A stretch of DNA of 64,000 nucleotides from Selaginella moellendorffii (GCF_000143415.4 NW_003314268.1:3237502-3301501); one strand, 5' to 3'; counted from the first letter of the stretch, positions 20,632-32,367 are shown. Numbers and translations are program-made. Notes: a model not told the origin generated them from the sequence alone.

Positions 20632-22044
20632 ATGGCTGTTGAGAAGCTCCAGAAAAACACGCTCGTAACATGCCGGGCTTTGTGCGGCTTGCTCGTCGTG
20701 ATCGTCGCAATGGACCCGCTGCGTCTCAGCTTCGTGAGGCAGATCCCCAGCTTTCAGGCAAAGTATGTGGAGCCGCCAGTCCAAAATGCCGCCACCATGC
20801 TCAAGGATCCGAGCAACCGGCTGCTGGGAGCTATGCTGCGGTTCGAGAATGAGTTCCTGGGACCCGAGAGCATTGCCTTTGATTCCAAAGGACGAGGCCC
20901 ATACACTGGCGTGAGTGACGGACGTGTGCTTCTGTGGCAAGGCTCCGAAGTTGGCTGGAGGGAGTTTGCAACGACGTCTGCGAATAGGTACGTGTGGGAG
21001 AAGAAAGACGAGAAAAGGTTTCTCTATCACGTTTTACCTCTGATGATGGATTGAAACAGGACCAGAGAGTGCGATCCCCGGAATCCCCCGATCGTGTACT
21101 TCAAGCAGGAACACATATGTGGACGTCCACTGGGCCTGAGATTCAACAAAAGCTCGTCAAAGCTCTACATTGCCGATGCTTACATGGGTTTGATGGTCGT
21201 TGGTTCGGAGGGAGGCCAGGCACAGGTCCTGGCCAACGAAGTAAATGGCCAGAAGATCAAGTTCGCCAACGATGTCGACTTTGATGACAAAGGCTTCGTA
21301 TATTTCACTGATACAAGCACAAGATATCAAAGAAGGTAACAAAGCTCTCTTATTTCTTCTCTCTTTAAAGCGCGAGAAAAAAAAAGCGCAGACAGTACCT
21401 TGTTTCAGTGCTCGAGGGGGATAACACTGGCCGTTTACTGAGGTATGATCCTCAGTCTAAGAAAACCATCGTGGTGCTCGACAAGCTCCGGTTTCCAAAT
21501 GGAATCGCGGTGAACAACGATAGCTCCTTCATCTTGATAGCGGAATCCATCACTGCAAGGTAGAAAAAAGAAAAGAAAAGTGGAAGCTATAGAAAAGGAG
21601 AAGATTGCTTACGCGATGTATCTTACCAGATTGCTTCGCTACTGGCTCAAAGGCCCAAAAGCTGGAACCACGGATGTCTTTACGACGCTTCCGGGCAATC
21701 CAGACAACGTCCGGCTCAACGAAAGGGGCGAGTTTTGGGTCGCAATGTACAGTCGAAGCAGCCGGATGGAATTCCTGGCCAGCCATCCCCGGCTCAAGAC
21801 GCTCCTGCTGCGCATTCCAATCCCTCTTGAGTACACATTCTACTACCTTATGGGAAGATCTTACGGCATGGTCGCGCGCTACAGCGCCCAGGGGGAGCTC
21901 CTCGAAATCCTGGAAGATCGAGAGGGAAAGGTCGTGAAGCACGTCAGCGAGGTGGAGGAGCGCGATGGCAAGCTGTGGCTGGGATCGGTGATCTTACCTC
22001 ACATCGCCGTCCTCAATCGCCAAAACTACAGCCTAGAACCCTAA
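20632..22044 (+). CDS. Strictosidine-synthase-like (SSL) protein
   Basis: A six-bladed beta-propeller protein of the strictosidine-synthase-like/APMAP family. Most plant members lack true strictosidine synthase activity and act as hydrolase-like endomembrane proteins. Four exons (20632-20987, 21060-21335, 21392-21559, 21630-22044) total 1215 nt, 404 residues. A hydrophobic segment near the start (ALCGLLVVIVAM) may be a signal anchor. Family motifs are FLGPESIAFD, CGRPLGLRF, LYIADAYMGL, FANDVDFDDKGFVYFTD, FPNGIAVN and the C-terminal LWLGSVILPHIAVL. True strictosidine synthases carry a catalytic Glu; whether it is present here needs an alignment. Introns are about 55-72 bp. Confidence 0.92.
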
Positions 22045-22435
22045 AATAGTCTGTTACAAATGAGCTTTGCGAGGGAAAAAGGTGTAAGGTCATAAAAGAG
22101 GAAAAGTGCCTTGAGGAGCCCTAAAAACAGAGAGAGCGAGGGTTTGGCGCGCGTGGTAAGCAATCTGGCCATTCCCATCGGTCTGTGCAGCTTAGAATTT
22201 CGTGTGATCCGAGCGCCACAGCTTAGAAATGCTTCTTGCGCTTGATCCACGCAAAAATTCGCTGTTCCACGATTTCTGGCCTCTGGAAGTAGAACCTAGA
22301 GGTTTTGTAGAGAATTCGCTGGAAAGGAGAGAATTAGTAGAAGCTATATGACGCTGCTGCGTGGTGTGTTTGGCATTATGACATCTTTCTTTATGATTGC
22401 AGTGGCTTGGTTGTGATCTTGCTGGAAGAATTAAA
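22045..22435. promoter_or_regulatory. Spacer: SSL 3' flank and NECAP leader
   Basis: The interval holds the end of the SSL transcript and the 5' leader of the NECAP gene. A leader intron is possible, because a pyrimidine-rich tract ending in cag lies at about 22385-22402. No other feature is seen. Confidence 0.35.
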
Positions 22436-23573
22436 ATGCCGAAGGACGTAACTACTTTAGAACCAGCTGACGATTTAGTTGAGAATACCGAGCTCGTTCT
22501 CTTTCACGCCAAGGAATGCTATGTCTACTTGATACCTCCGAGACGATCCGCTGCTTCTTACAGGTGAATAGCACCATTTCCTTCTTTTGCTTAAAACTAT
22601 CACGTACTTTTCCAACTCCTGTTTTTTTTTTTTTTTTTTTAATTTAAAATCTCTCTCTCTGCAGAGCAGACGAGTGGGATGTCAACAAGTGGGCTTGGGA
22701 AGGAGCTATGAAAATTTGCAGCAAGGGTGAAGAGTGCACCATAAGACTAGAAGATAAAACTTCAGGTGGAAGCGCTTTACTTGAAACACAACTAATGCGA
22801 CGTGTGTTTGTAGGAGAACTCTATGCGCAGGCGTCCGTGCGCAAGGACGAGCCTTTGCCTATTGAGCGTGTCATCGACAGCAGCAGGTTTGTTAGAAGTT
22901 ACAATGACGACATAAGCATACTTCTTAGAGTGTTTCTTTTTCTTTTTGTTTCATTGTGTTCTAGCTTTTGTGTCATTGCAGGTACTTTGTGCTGCGGATA
23001 GAGGACAACTCCAGTTAAGTGCAGCTGTGTGAAGGAGACAGCTGACTATTTGTACTGGCATGTAGGTGGGAAGTCTCGGCACGCGTTCATCGGGATAGGA
23101 TTCAGAGAGAGGCCACAAGCCTACGATTTTGAAGCTGCTCTTTATGATCATGTGAAGTATCCTTTCTTTACGTAGACAATTCTGCCGGTTTCTTTAACAT
23201 GGTATAGCTACTTGAACAAGAAGAAGCAAGCGGAAGAATTGGAACAAGAATACCAGACCAAGCCCGCGGTTGATTACAGTTTGAAGAGCGGCGAAACGAT
23301 CCGCTTGTCTTTGAAAAAGGTAAACATGCTTAGAATATTTTTGTCTGTTGATTGTAACTAATCGGGTGTCATGTATAGCCGAGCGGCGAAGCTGCAGGAA
23401 AGTCCACATTCACGGATGCGCAATCTCTGAAATCCTCCGAGGCTCCAACTGGTTGGCCATCTTTTCCACTGGGCCCTTCAGAATCTCTGACAAACGATGA
23501 TACTAAAGCAAGTAGCCTAGAGAACACTGTAAGTGAATGTGAGGACGAGTTTGGAGATTTTCAAACTGCTTAA
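22436..23573 (+). CDS. NECAP: NECAP-like adaptin-ear-binding coat-associated protein
   Basis: A clathrin-coat accessory protein with the DUF1681/PHear domain, acting with AP-2 in endocytosis. Exon 1 starts MPKDVTTLEPADDLVENTEL and later exons carry ECYVYLIPPR, ADEWDVNKWAWEGAMKI, YFVLRIEDNSSGKSRHAFIG and IGFRERPQAYDFEAALYDH. The intron after RIEDNSS has a donor of the form GTTAAG. The C-terminal tail contains WPSFP and ends DEFGDFQTA, which fits short adaptor-ear-binding motifs. About six exons. The protein is close to full length for the family. Confidence 0.92.
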
Positions 23574-24552
23574 GGGAGTACCATCTCTTTCAATCCGTCT
23601 ATATATGCTGTCATCTAATGCTGTGTGATGGCGTGGAGCTCATTTCATCACAGGCATTTGTGAGACACTGTGAAAACTATGGTTACGGTTGTAAATAATA
23701 CTGCCTGGTCTGACGGTGCTTCTTTCCTTGAATTGCCCGTATTCCGCCGGTAAGGAATATGAGTTTACTACTTCGGAGAGCTGCCGCTGTTGCTACTGAC
23801 TCTGGTTGGTTCTCACTCTTTTAATTTATCCTCCTTTCCTCCATGTGAAGTGAGTTGAGCTGACGGTTGCATTCACTCTCTTGCAGGGCCGATAGGAAAG
23901 ACCAAGAACAAGGGGTGTAAGCAATTTGTTTTGATGTTCCAGTTATCTTTGCTGGATGGATTGCTGGGGCGCTTTCCAGTGCATAAACGCTGTGAGTTTT
24001 TAACGGTAGTTGAGACATGACACCAAGTTTCGTCTACTTGTGCCAGAATGACTAACAACCAAATGTGTTCTATGGTGCAGATCAATCCATGAATAACGAG
24101 GTATTGATGGACTGCAAGAGAATTCATCCTTGGGTCCACATCCTTTATGCGGATCCACATACACGGCGCCAGGGAATTGTCCTCTGCGTGGCGCCAGCCA
24201 ATCGGACTTTATGTCCTCTCGGCTAACTGGTCGTCCATTAGCGCCAGTAGGTGCAAAGGTACCGCACACATTCCAGTGGTATGCAGGCCCATCTTTGGTT
24301 TCGTTTCTGACATGGTTGCCTCGTTTCTTCTCGCTTTCCAGCTGCACTCCATCGCTCTCGAGGTTTACGGCGGTCGTGCTTTGCAATACAGCGGCGCTCA
24401 CGAAAGTTCATTAAACGAGCTTAATTATCATCCAGGCGGCTTTTGGTTTATATATCCTGGGCCACAGGACGAGCTCTAGATATCTGCAGAAGAGCCTGAG
24501 GAGGAGTGAAGGTTTCGGGACGCGGGCACACTTTCACGCTCGTTTCTTCGCA
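23574..24552. other. Spacer between NECAP and the proline-rich protein
   Basis: No gene is supported. Overlapping ORFs on both strands between 24000 and 24480 show no domain. The right part, with a TATA-like ttatatat at about 24449, should be the promoter of the proline-rich protein gene, about 100 bp upstream of its start. Confidence 0.4.
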
Positions 24553-25068
24553 ATGGGAGAGCGCTCGTCTCCTCTGCTGCTAGCGGTCCTGGTAATCCTT
24601 GGGATCTCCTCATGTGGACTAACTGTTTTTGCTGCGAGACCCCTGGAAGAGCAGAAGACGCTCGACTGGCTCCACTTCCCACCGCTTCCTCCATTCCCAT
24701 ACTTTTCGCATCCAAGTCCAGGGTATAAGCCGCCATCTTATTCTTACCCGGCTCCAGAGTACAAGTCCCCTCCATCTTATTCTTATCCCACTCCAGAGTA
24801 CAAGTCTCCTCCATCTTACTCGTACCCGGCTCCAGAGTATAAGTCTCCTCCATCTTACTCGTACCCGGCTCCAGAGTACAAGGCTCCTCCCACGGTTCCT
24901 TCGTCTCCAGCTCCGGTTTACAAGCCTCCCACGGTTCCTTCCACTCCAGCTCCGGTTTACAAGCCTCCCACGCCTTCTCCCGTCTACAAGCCTCCCACTC
25001 CGGTTTACAAGCCTCCGACTCCTTCTCCGGTGTACAAGTCTCCTCCGCCTCCGTCGTCGGGCTACTAG
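24553..25068 (+). CDS. Secreted proline-rich/extensin-like cell-wall protein
   Basis: A 171-residue intronless protein. The first about 27 residues form a signal peptide (LLLAVLVILGISSCGLTVFA), followed by mature ARPLEEQK. The rest is a tyrosine- and lysine-rich proline repeat: four copies of a YSYPxPEYKSPP unit at residues about 58-110, then YKPPTVPS and YKPPTPSPV units. Such proteins are hydroxylated on Pro, glycosylated and cross-linked through Tyr in the wall. It lacks the classical SPPPP extensin motif as a long series, so it is a hybrid PRP/extensin. Repeat number is likely variable between strains. Confidence 0.88.
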   Translation: MGERSSPLLLAVLVILGISSCGLTVFAARPLEEQKTLDWLHFPPLPPFPYFSHPSPGYKPPSYSYPAPEYKSPPSYSYPTPEYKSPPSYSYPAPEYKSPPSYSYPAPEYKAPPTVPSSPAPVYKPPTVPSTPAPVYKPPTPSPVYKPPTPVYKPPTPSPVYKSPPPPSSGY

Positions 25069-25397
25069 CGCGAGCGAAGTGAAAGCAATGTAGCAAGCTC
25101 TTTCAAGGTTCTCATTAGGACGTTTGGTTAATCTTCTTCATGGCTCAAGTGCTTCTTTGTTTGATCGACATAGGAATGCTGCTCTGTGGGAAGAGCGGAG
25201 AGAAAATAATATTTGTTCCAAGCCAGGCGGAAATGCGCAACAAGCGTTGCTCTGGTTTCTTTTCCTTTTTCTTTGGTTTTCTCCTTTCTTGTCCTGATCT
25301 TGTACATTGGGAGAGCTATTAAACTTTTTATTAGAAACAAATATTGAAGAACATGACCAGCACTCAAATAAAAAACTCCAAAGATTGTCAAGACATT

Positions 25398-25478
25398 CGT
25401 GGACGGCAGGATTCGAACCTGCGCGGGCAAGCCCACATGATTTCTAGTCATGCCCAATAACCACTCTGGCACGTCCAC
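25398..25478 (-). tRNA. tRNA-Ser (anticodon AGA)
   Basis: On the minus strand GTGGACG at the 5' end pairs with CGTCCAC at the 3' end. The anticodon stem is CATGA/TCATG around loop CTAGAAA, so the anticodon is AGA (Ser, UCU). The long variable arm GGGC-TT-GCCC is typical of type II tRNAs. The T-arm is GCAGG-TTCGAAT-CCTGC. No intron is present. A run of A residues on the plus strand left of it (about 25370) gives a T-rich stretch downstream on the minus strand, suitable as a Pol III terminator. Confidence 0.95.
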
Positions 25479-25725
25479 CTTATATGTTACATTTAGTTTC
25501 ATGCCACTATTATTAAGAACTAAGCATTAGTATTACAGTTATTCAAAAGTGTTTTGCGTTGCTTGCATCATGTACCATTGTCTGTTTTGAAATCTTAACT
25601 TCCTTGGGTGTTCCCTCCTAAAGACTAAAGGTAATTTGAATAGAAAGTTATTTGAGTATTTAGGTTCACTGAAATGGTTTGTAGTCTAGAATTTTTTTTC
25701 CGATAATAACTAAATGGTTTATAAG

Positions 25726-25772
<47 letters not shown>

Positions 25773-26402
25773 CACAAAGTTTTAAAATGTGATTACATTT
25801 TATTAATAAATTTAAAAAAATTAATGAGAATACATGATGTAAAAGAAATGTTGATGATATAATTGGCCACAATGATTTTAGAAAGAAATGTTATTAAAAC
25901 AGCAAACAAAAATAAAAAAAATGTAATGAAAGTAATTTTGAAAACATCAAATACCAATTTTATATAAGGACCATCATAGCTCCACCAAATACACTGAATT
26001 TGAAAATATTCTATATACTATATAAAACATGCTACTTTATATGAACATTATAACAAATAATTGAAAAAAAGTAATATTAAAGAAATGGTAAAATAAAATT
26101 TGAGAGTGATCTATTCTAATTTTCATCTTGAATATGGGATAAATATAGTATACAACACCATAATAATAATTATGTAATTTTATTATAATAACAAAATTAT
26201 GATTTTAGATTGAACTACTAATGTATTCTATTTGGTATATATGTAGTAAACTTTCACAAATACCTAGCTTTTAACTGAAATTTTTAGTTTTTACTTTAAT
26301 AAAACTAATGGCCTTTTCGCGATCACTTTTTACCCTCAGTATAAATCTGTTGTGGGAAGCTAGGTTTTCTTTAAACCAAGCGAGAAAAAAGGAGAAGACG
26401 TG
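25479..26402. other. AT-rich spacer with (AT)n tract
   Basis: The stretch is very AT-rich. It contains an uninterrupted AT dinucleotide run at about 25729-25769. No coding potential is visible. Its right end carries the promoter and leader of the kinase gene. Confidence 0.6.
25729..25769. repeat. (AT)n microsatellite
   Basis: About twenty consecutive AT dinucleotides. Confidence 0.95.
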
Positions 26403-27332
26403 ATGGCGCTCGAGGATGGCGAGTTTAGAGACGACGAGTGTGGCGAGCTTCTCAACTGGTACACCAGACACGAGAAGTTGGGGCATGGAGGACAGGGCCA
26501 GGTCTACTTGCTGAGAGACGCAGCCCACAACCGCTATAGGTACGCAGGAAAGATGTTTAAGTCGGAGAGTTGTGCCGAAAGGGAGACAAGGATCTTGGAC
26601 AAGCTTCGCCCCATTCCTGGAGTTGTCTTCCTCCGGGGGCTGAGGAGGGAGAGGAAGGTTGGCGGGCGTTGCTTTGGAACGATGGTCATGGAACTTTGTG
26701 GCCCTAGCCTGCGCGATCTAGCGATGAAAGGGCCACTGAGCGAGGAGGAGGTAGCCGAGATCGTTAAGAAGCTGGCGGAGACACTCCAGGGCGTCCACTC
26801 GAGTGGTGTTGTCCATCGCGATCTCAAGCTGGAGAACGTTTTCACCGAGCTGCAAGATGCAAGCACGATCAGGCCGGTGATTGGGGACTTTGGAGTGGCG
26901 ACCGACGATGCCAGAGAGATGAGCCAGAGCTGCGGGACTGAGAAGTACATGGCTCCCGAGCTTATCTTTGTCGAGAGATATGGGCTGTCTTACACCAAGG
27001 CGGTGGATGTTTGGGGGCTTGGAGTGATCGCATACGAACTCCTCAAGGGCTACAAGCGATCGAACCTGGAGATGCATTTGCTGCGCGAGGGGGAGTTCCA
27101 GTGGCCTGCCAATCTGTCGCCAGAGGCAAAAAATCTGATCATGGGCATGCTGGATTTGGATCCCAGGAAGCGATTGACACTAGATCGAGTGATCAATCAT
27201 CCTTGGATTCTAGAGAACTGTAGCACCACACGGGCTACTCCTGCCAATATCACAACTTGTTGTGGAAGGAAGAGATTCACTCCACAACAACACTCTAGCC
27301 ATCCAGCTGTGAAGAAACTCAGGGTGGCTTAG
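26403..27332 (+). CDS. Serine/threonine protein kinase (CAMK/CDPK-like catalytic domain)
   Basis: An intronless 309-residue kinase. Subdomain motifs are in order: glycine loop GHGGQGQV (about residue 28), the ATP-lysine in YAGKMF, catalytic loop HRDLKLEN (about residue 139), DFG as GDFGVATD, activation-segment end YMAPEL, VDVWGLGVIAYELL, and the C-lobe helix ending RVINHPWI. All catalytic residues are kept. The C-terminal tail (about 40 residues) has no EF-hands, so it is not a full CDPK. The nearest plant relatives would be CDPK/PEPRK-type kinases; I cannot assign it closer. The start is the ATG at 26403; the GTG before it is not needed. Confidence 0.9.
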   Translation: MALEDGEFRDDECGELLNWYTRHEKLGHGGQGQVYLLRDAAHNRYRYAGKMFKSESCAERETRILDKLRPIPGVVFLRGLRRERKVGGRCFGTMVMELCGPSLRDLAMKGPLSEEEVAEIVKKLAETLQGVHSSGVVHRDLKLENVFTELQDASTIRPVIGDFGVATDDAREMSQSCGTEKYMAPELIFVERYGLSYTKAVDVWGLGVIAYELLKGYKRSNLEMHLLREGEFQWPANLSPEAKNLIMGMLDLDPRKRLTLDRVINHPWILENCSTTRATPANITTCCGRKRFTPQQHSSHPAVKKLRVA

Positions 27333-27490
27333 CCAACACTTCCAAGCCAAAGCTCATCGACAAACAATGGATTAAAGATCAAGCAGCGTGACTCAAAAAA
27401 CAAAAAAGGTGGTAGGAGTTAAAACATTATTTTCGTTCTTAGGCATACTTTCTTAGACAACACAAAATGAATGATTGAATTGTTGAATGT

Positions 27491-29033
27491 TCACATTATA
27501 ATCCGCAGTAAACCAAGGCCAACAGCGGTAATAGACACAATTGTTCCTGCAACCACAAGCATGAACATGAATCCACCGTACAAATAGCAACGCTTACCTA
27601 TGCAGTACTTGATTACTTCGTACTTTCCTGCTTCCAATTGAGTTTTGAGACCGTGAATCTCCTGTATACATCCTCTATCAGTTTTCTGCCCCTGTGAGAA
27701 ACAAAAAATACTCACCCGGTCTAGTTTGTTGGTTAAATTTGATGTTTCAGCCTGCTGCTTGTTCAACTCGTCCCTTATATGCCTGTGTCACACACACCGA
27801 GCACAGCTCATACAGGTTTATATCGCTGTTATATCGCTAGAGAAACCTGGAGTTTTCCTACAACAATAGATACCTTACCCCCTTTCCAGGTTCAAGTCAA
27901 GGCGTTGGTTTGCCTGTACCTTGTCTATTTCGTATCTGCATCACGCGCATGAGAGCTCGATCAAAAACGCGAATCTGTCTACTACCTCAACTCGCTTCTC
28001 ATTTTCTCCATGTCCGTCCGGAGCCTCTCCGATTCACGCTGCAAGGTAGCAAAGTGGTGCTCCTGTACGCATCATATGAAACGAAGCTTAAAAAGCCGTC
28101 ACAGTAGCTGTTTACTGACGTACCAAAGAACTCTGCATTTCAGCCTTGAACTTGGAAAGCGACGCGTCATGCATCATCTCACACTGTGTTTCAGAGACAC
28201 GCAAACAAAGTCAGAGCTATACGAGCAAGAACTAGTCCATACACACCTTTTGCATGTCGGTCTTGGACGTGTACGAGTGTGCTACGCTCTCCAGGCTATC
28301 ATTCAACACGGAAGTCACAACGGCGGTGATAGCCTCAGCTTGCCTCTGGTTGAGCTCTTGAGCTTCGAGCCTTCGCATCTAGGAGAAAATGGGAGAAGCT
28401 AGAGTTAGAAAAGCGAGAGAGGAAAGTTTCACGTACCACCGCGAGAGTATCGACGAGGAAAGCTCTTCGCGCATTGGAGGAAGCGGGCACTGTGGGTGGC
28501 GCCACGGATGACGTGAGGAGCAGTGAGCTAGACGGATTCGAAGGAGACGTGGGTGGCGTCTGCGCTGGCTGCGTGTTGTGACGAACACTGAGCTGCCGAC
28601 ACCGGAGAGACAATGGGTTCCAATTCAGTCGCTGCCTACTTGTGCTGTTCCTGGCCGCTTGCAAGCTAAACTCCGCTAGAGAGAAGGAAGGAGACGAAGA
28701 GGAAGGGCCCGGATCAACGTAGAGGGCGGGAGGAGCACACCACAGCGCCGTAGGAGTCGCCAACTTCTTCTTGCGGAGTACCTTCCTCAAGGATTTGCGA
28801 AGAGCACCCGACATGACGTGATCCCAAAACTCCAAGTAATCCCCTACATCCACGAGCGGTGGCGGTGTGGAGCAAGAGGGCGGCGGCGGCGGCGGCGGCG
28901 GCGGCAAATGGATGGGCAGCGCGAGAGAAGCTCTTCGCAGCGACGCCGAGGCTACCATTGAGTGCTTCCTCCGGCGGGCGACGTGTAGGGCATACCTGTG
29001 GTAGCAGCTAGGCGCGCAGCTTCTCAGCACCAT
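27491..29033 (-). CDS. DUF1640 / MCUR1-CCDC90-like mitochondrial coiled-coil membrane protein
   Basis: A predicted inner-membrane protein of the family of yeast FMP32 and animal CCDC90/MCUR1, linked to respiratory assembly or calcium uptake. The long first exon (29033 to about 28439) encodes a basic leader (MVLRSCAPSCYHRYALHVARRR) typical of mitochondrial import, a run of nine prolines coded by GGC repeats, and ends ARRAFLVDTLAVV. Shorter exons follow with RRLEAQELNQRQAEAITAVV, DSLESVAHSYTSKTDMQK, and heptad-rich coiled coil (ERLRTDMEKMRSELRYEID, RDELNKQQAETSNLTNKLDR). The end is a single membrane segment, GTIVSITAVGLGLLRIIM. Roughly 350 residues. Exon ends were placed by eye. Confidence 0.85.
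28879..28908. repeat. GGC trinucleotide repeat coding a proline run
   Basis: About nine GGC units on the plus strand are read as CCG/CCC proline codons in the DUF1640 leader exon. A slippage-prone coding microsatellite. Confidence 0.85.
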
Positions 29034-29825
29034 GGCGCGGCGGCGCAGCTTCCACTCCCGGTGGCGATTGATTGCCGGACGCTCCCACGCCCCATCCGCG
29101 CATCAAACCCTAGAATGGGAACCATTTTGAAAAGCAAAGAAACAGACGCAAGCAAATCCACGTCAGTTTCTTAAGCGAAAGAAGAATATTCGTACTAGCC
29201 CTAATTTTCTCCGTACGCTTAAAAAATGGGACGAATTCGATGATCGTTGAGAGATTTTTAGCTTGATTTAACTAGCCAGGATTATACAAACGTTGGTTCA
29301 AACGCTTCGTCTTCCAGTGTAGTGCCAGTAACTACCTGGTTCAGACGTGAGCATATTCTCGGCATCGCCTGGGGCAGGCGCTGGGTTCGAATCCCGCGGG
29401 CAGCAGCTGATGACGTGGCACACGCACCCGCCGTTGGATAGTTCAATGCACTTTGCCACGTCAAAAGGCTGCAAGTTAACCGGGCGGATTAACCAATGAG
29501 CCTCGCAGGTTTAGGGTTTGATGGGCGGCCGCGGGGCTATGGCGCAGCTCTGATCAGCTCAATTCCTCCGCGAAATCGCTGGATTCTCGTCGCCGCTGGA
29601 GCTGGAGTCGATCGATAGGTAGACGGGTTTTTTCTTCCTCGTGTTTTTTCCCCTCATCTGGGGAGAGAGGAGAGTGGAAATCAGGAGCTACTGTAGCGCG
29701 ATTAACCGGGAGAGAGACTCTTCTTTGTCTTTTGGAAGGGGCCAGTTGACCAGTCCGAGTGAGAATTTGTGATGTCGTTTTGGGTAGCTAGAGTTTGAGC
29801 TTCGATTGGACTAGGGGTTGTAGCT
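29034..29825. promoter_or_regulatory. Divergent region between DUF1640 gene and TOM1-like gene
   Basis: The genes point away from each other and the 792 bp contain both promoters. A TOM1-like leader is likely from about 29500, with a TAGGGTTT motif at 29511-29518. A tRNA T-arm-like sequence (GGGTTCGAATCCC) at about 29383-29395 lacks the partner arms and is not a tRNA. Confidence 0.45.
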
Positions 29826-31589
29826 ATGGCGTCTTTGGTCGATAAGGCGACGAGCGACATGCTCATAGGACCCGATTGGGCCATGAACATGGAGATATGT
29901 GATATCCTCAACCACGATCCTGGGTAAGTTTGCTCCAGGAAGTAAAAACCAGCTCGAGCTCACACGATTCAATTGGAAAAAAACTTTTTCCAGGCAGGCC
30001 AAGGACGTTGTCAAGGCGATCAAGAAGCGTTTGGGAAATCGCAGCCCCAAAGTCCAGCTTCTAGCATTAACAGTGAGTGTTTTCGTTTTTCTCTTCCTTT
30101 GCTTAAAGCTATTCTTTGATTTCTTTTTGAACTCTTCTTTTCTCGCAGGTGCTGGAGACCATTGTGAAAAACTGTGGCGTGGCAGTCCACCAACAAGTAG
30201 CTGAAAAGGATGTTTTGCACGAAATGGTGAAGATCGTCAAGAGAAAGGTGCTCGGCTACTTGTCTGGGATTGTAACGTTTTTACTTACGTGTGGAGTATC
30301 TCGGACAGACGGATATGCATGTAAGGGACAAAATTCTTGTGTTGTTGAGCTCATGGCAAGAGGCATTCGGAGGCTCGCGGGGAAGATATCCACAATACTA
30401 TATGGCTTTTGAAGAGCTGAGGGTAAGTTCTTCCCTTCCTAAAAGCAATATGAACTCGAAATGTCTTTTTCAGAGGATGGGTGTTGAATTTCCCGATCGT
30501 CCTGCCGAACGAGATGCACCAATTTTTACTCCGCCTCAAACGCATCCTGTTCAGCCGTCACCAGGCTATGGCTCGCCTGCTCATATGCCTGCAAGACTCG
30601 AATCACTGATGAACAACGACATGCCTGGTCTCAGGTAAACGCTTGGATATGTTTTGAGTGTTTCGTAACTTTACCAATTTTTGGCAGCTTGACTGATATT
30701 GACACCGCTCGTGGAAGAGTGGAGGTTCTATTGGAGATGCTAAATGCTGTCAACCCTCGTGACAAGCAGGCAAGCACTGTATAGAATGTAGCTTTTAACA
30801 TTTATTCTGTTGCAAATTTTTTTAGGCTGTTAAGGATGAGCTCATAGTGGAGCTGGTGGAGCAGTGCCGCTCGACGCAGCAACGGGTTATGCATCTTGTG
30901 AATAATACATCGTAAGAATCTTATCTTCATTTTGAGGAACTTACGTTGATTGCGTATTCAGTGACGAAGAATTACTCCGTCAAGGATTGGGACTAAATGA
31001 CGATTTACAAAAGGTCTTGGAAAAGCACGATGCTATTGCAGCAGGGAAGGCCTTACCCAAGGAGCCACTTCCGTCTTCGGTGGTGGGGGCGTCTCAAAAC
31101 AAAACTCCAGTTAAACAAGAACCTGAAGATGATTTTGCTCAGTTATCTCGCAGGTAAGTCATAAAGTTCGTGTGAAGATCTTCAATCTCCTTGCTTGTCC
31201 AGATCATCCAAGCCTGCTCAACCGACCGAACCAAGTGATCCTTTCGTGCAACTCGCGCTGCCCGCTCCGCCAACACCGAAGAAAGAGCCAAGTACCCCGC
31301 AAAAGGCAGCAGACCTTATAGACCTTCTCAGTGGAGAAAACCTGGTGGGGAGTTCTTCGGCAGCTCCTGCTACTCCCGCTGCGCCTCCGTCCGTTTTACA
31401 ATCAGGCTCTCCCGTATCGCAACCCGATCTTTCGGCCGGAAATCCGTTTGGTCCGGCATTTCACGCGACACAGCAGCCGCAGACTCAACCGTCCTTTTCT
31501 CAAGCGCAACAGATTCCAAACGGGACATCTTTCGCCAGTCAGCCGCCGAGCTCGGGGTCATACTCGAGTCCTCCTCAATACAGCTCTAT

Positions 31590-31621
<32 letters not shown>

Positions 31622-32367
31622 TTGCCAATGGTGGTGGAAGTTCTTCGCAGGGATTTGCATTTCCCCAGTATCAACAGGCTGGGGGAGGAGCACCAGCTTA
31701 CAACAACAATCCGAGCAGTCCCTACGGCACGACCAACAGTGGCTACAACGCGACGAGCAGTCCTTACAACTCGACCAACCCCAACAGTGGCTACACCGCG
31801 ACGAGCGGTGCTTACAACCCGGGCAGCAACGACGCGAGCAGTCCCCAGAGTTACGTTGCCCCCTGGGCTCTCCCAAAGGAACAGCTGAGCCCCCAGCAGC
31901 AAGCTCTCATCTATGGTGGCGTCCAAGGCTCGCAAGCGCCGTCGCAGCCAACTCCAGCTCCCTGGGTGTCCCAGCAGCAAATGCAATTGTATAACTCCGG
32001 TGGCTCCGGTGGTGGTGGTGGCTACTATGGTGGATCCTCGGGTTACAGTCCTTACACTCAGCAGTATCCTTACGCGGACCAGTATAACTATCAGTATGGA
32101 GCGAGTTCATACTACCAAAACGGCATGGCCTACTCGCAGCAGCAGCAGCCAGGTATGAATTTCAATCACCTAGCTCTCGTTCCGGCGGGCTCGTCGAGCT
32201 CGACTGGGAGTCCATCGCCAGGAACAACAGGGAGTGGAACTTCCAAGCCATCCAATCCGGCGGACAAGCTGTTTGAGGACCTGGTCGATTTGCAAGGCCT
32301 GAGCTCCAAGTTTAAGTCGGCGGGGATCTCGAGCAGCCTCTCGAGGCCGAGCAAAACTACGCTATAG
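29826..32367 (+). CDS. TOL: TOM1-like (TOL) VHS/GAT ubiquitin-binding sorting protein
   Basis: An ESCRT-0-like plant protein that binds ubiquitinated cargo at endosomes. Exon 1 (from 29826) starts [20 protein letters not shown], followed by the VHS domain in five short exons ([51 protein letters not shown]). The GAT domain follows ([56 protein letters not shown]). The last exon (about 31201-32367) is a long Gln/Ser/Tyr/Gly-rich tail. It contains ADLIDLLSG, a clathrin-box-like motif, and a run of ten CAG-coded glutamines. It ends LSRPSKTTL. The disordered tail is typical of longer TOLs. Confidence 0.92.
31591..31620. repeat. (CAG)10 coding repeat in the TOM1-like tail
   Basis: Ten perfect CAG codons encode a polyglutamine run preceded by SSM and followed by FANGG. 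Confidence 0.97.

Noticed and set aside
25128-25502. 124-codon minus-strand ORF over the tRNA-Ser
   Set aside because: It spans the tRNA gene and carries no recognisable domain.
29320-29420. Possible tRNA near 29350-29400
   Set aside because: Only a GGGTTCGAATCCC T-arm-like motif; acceptor and anticodon stems are missing.
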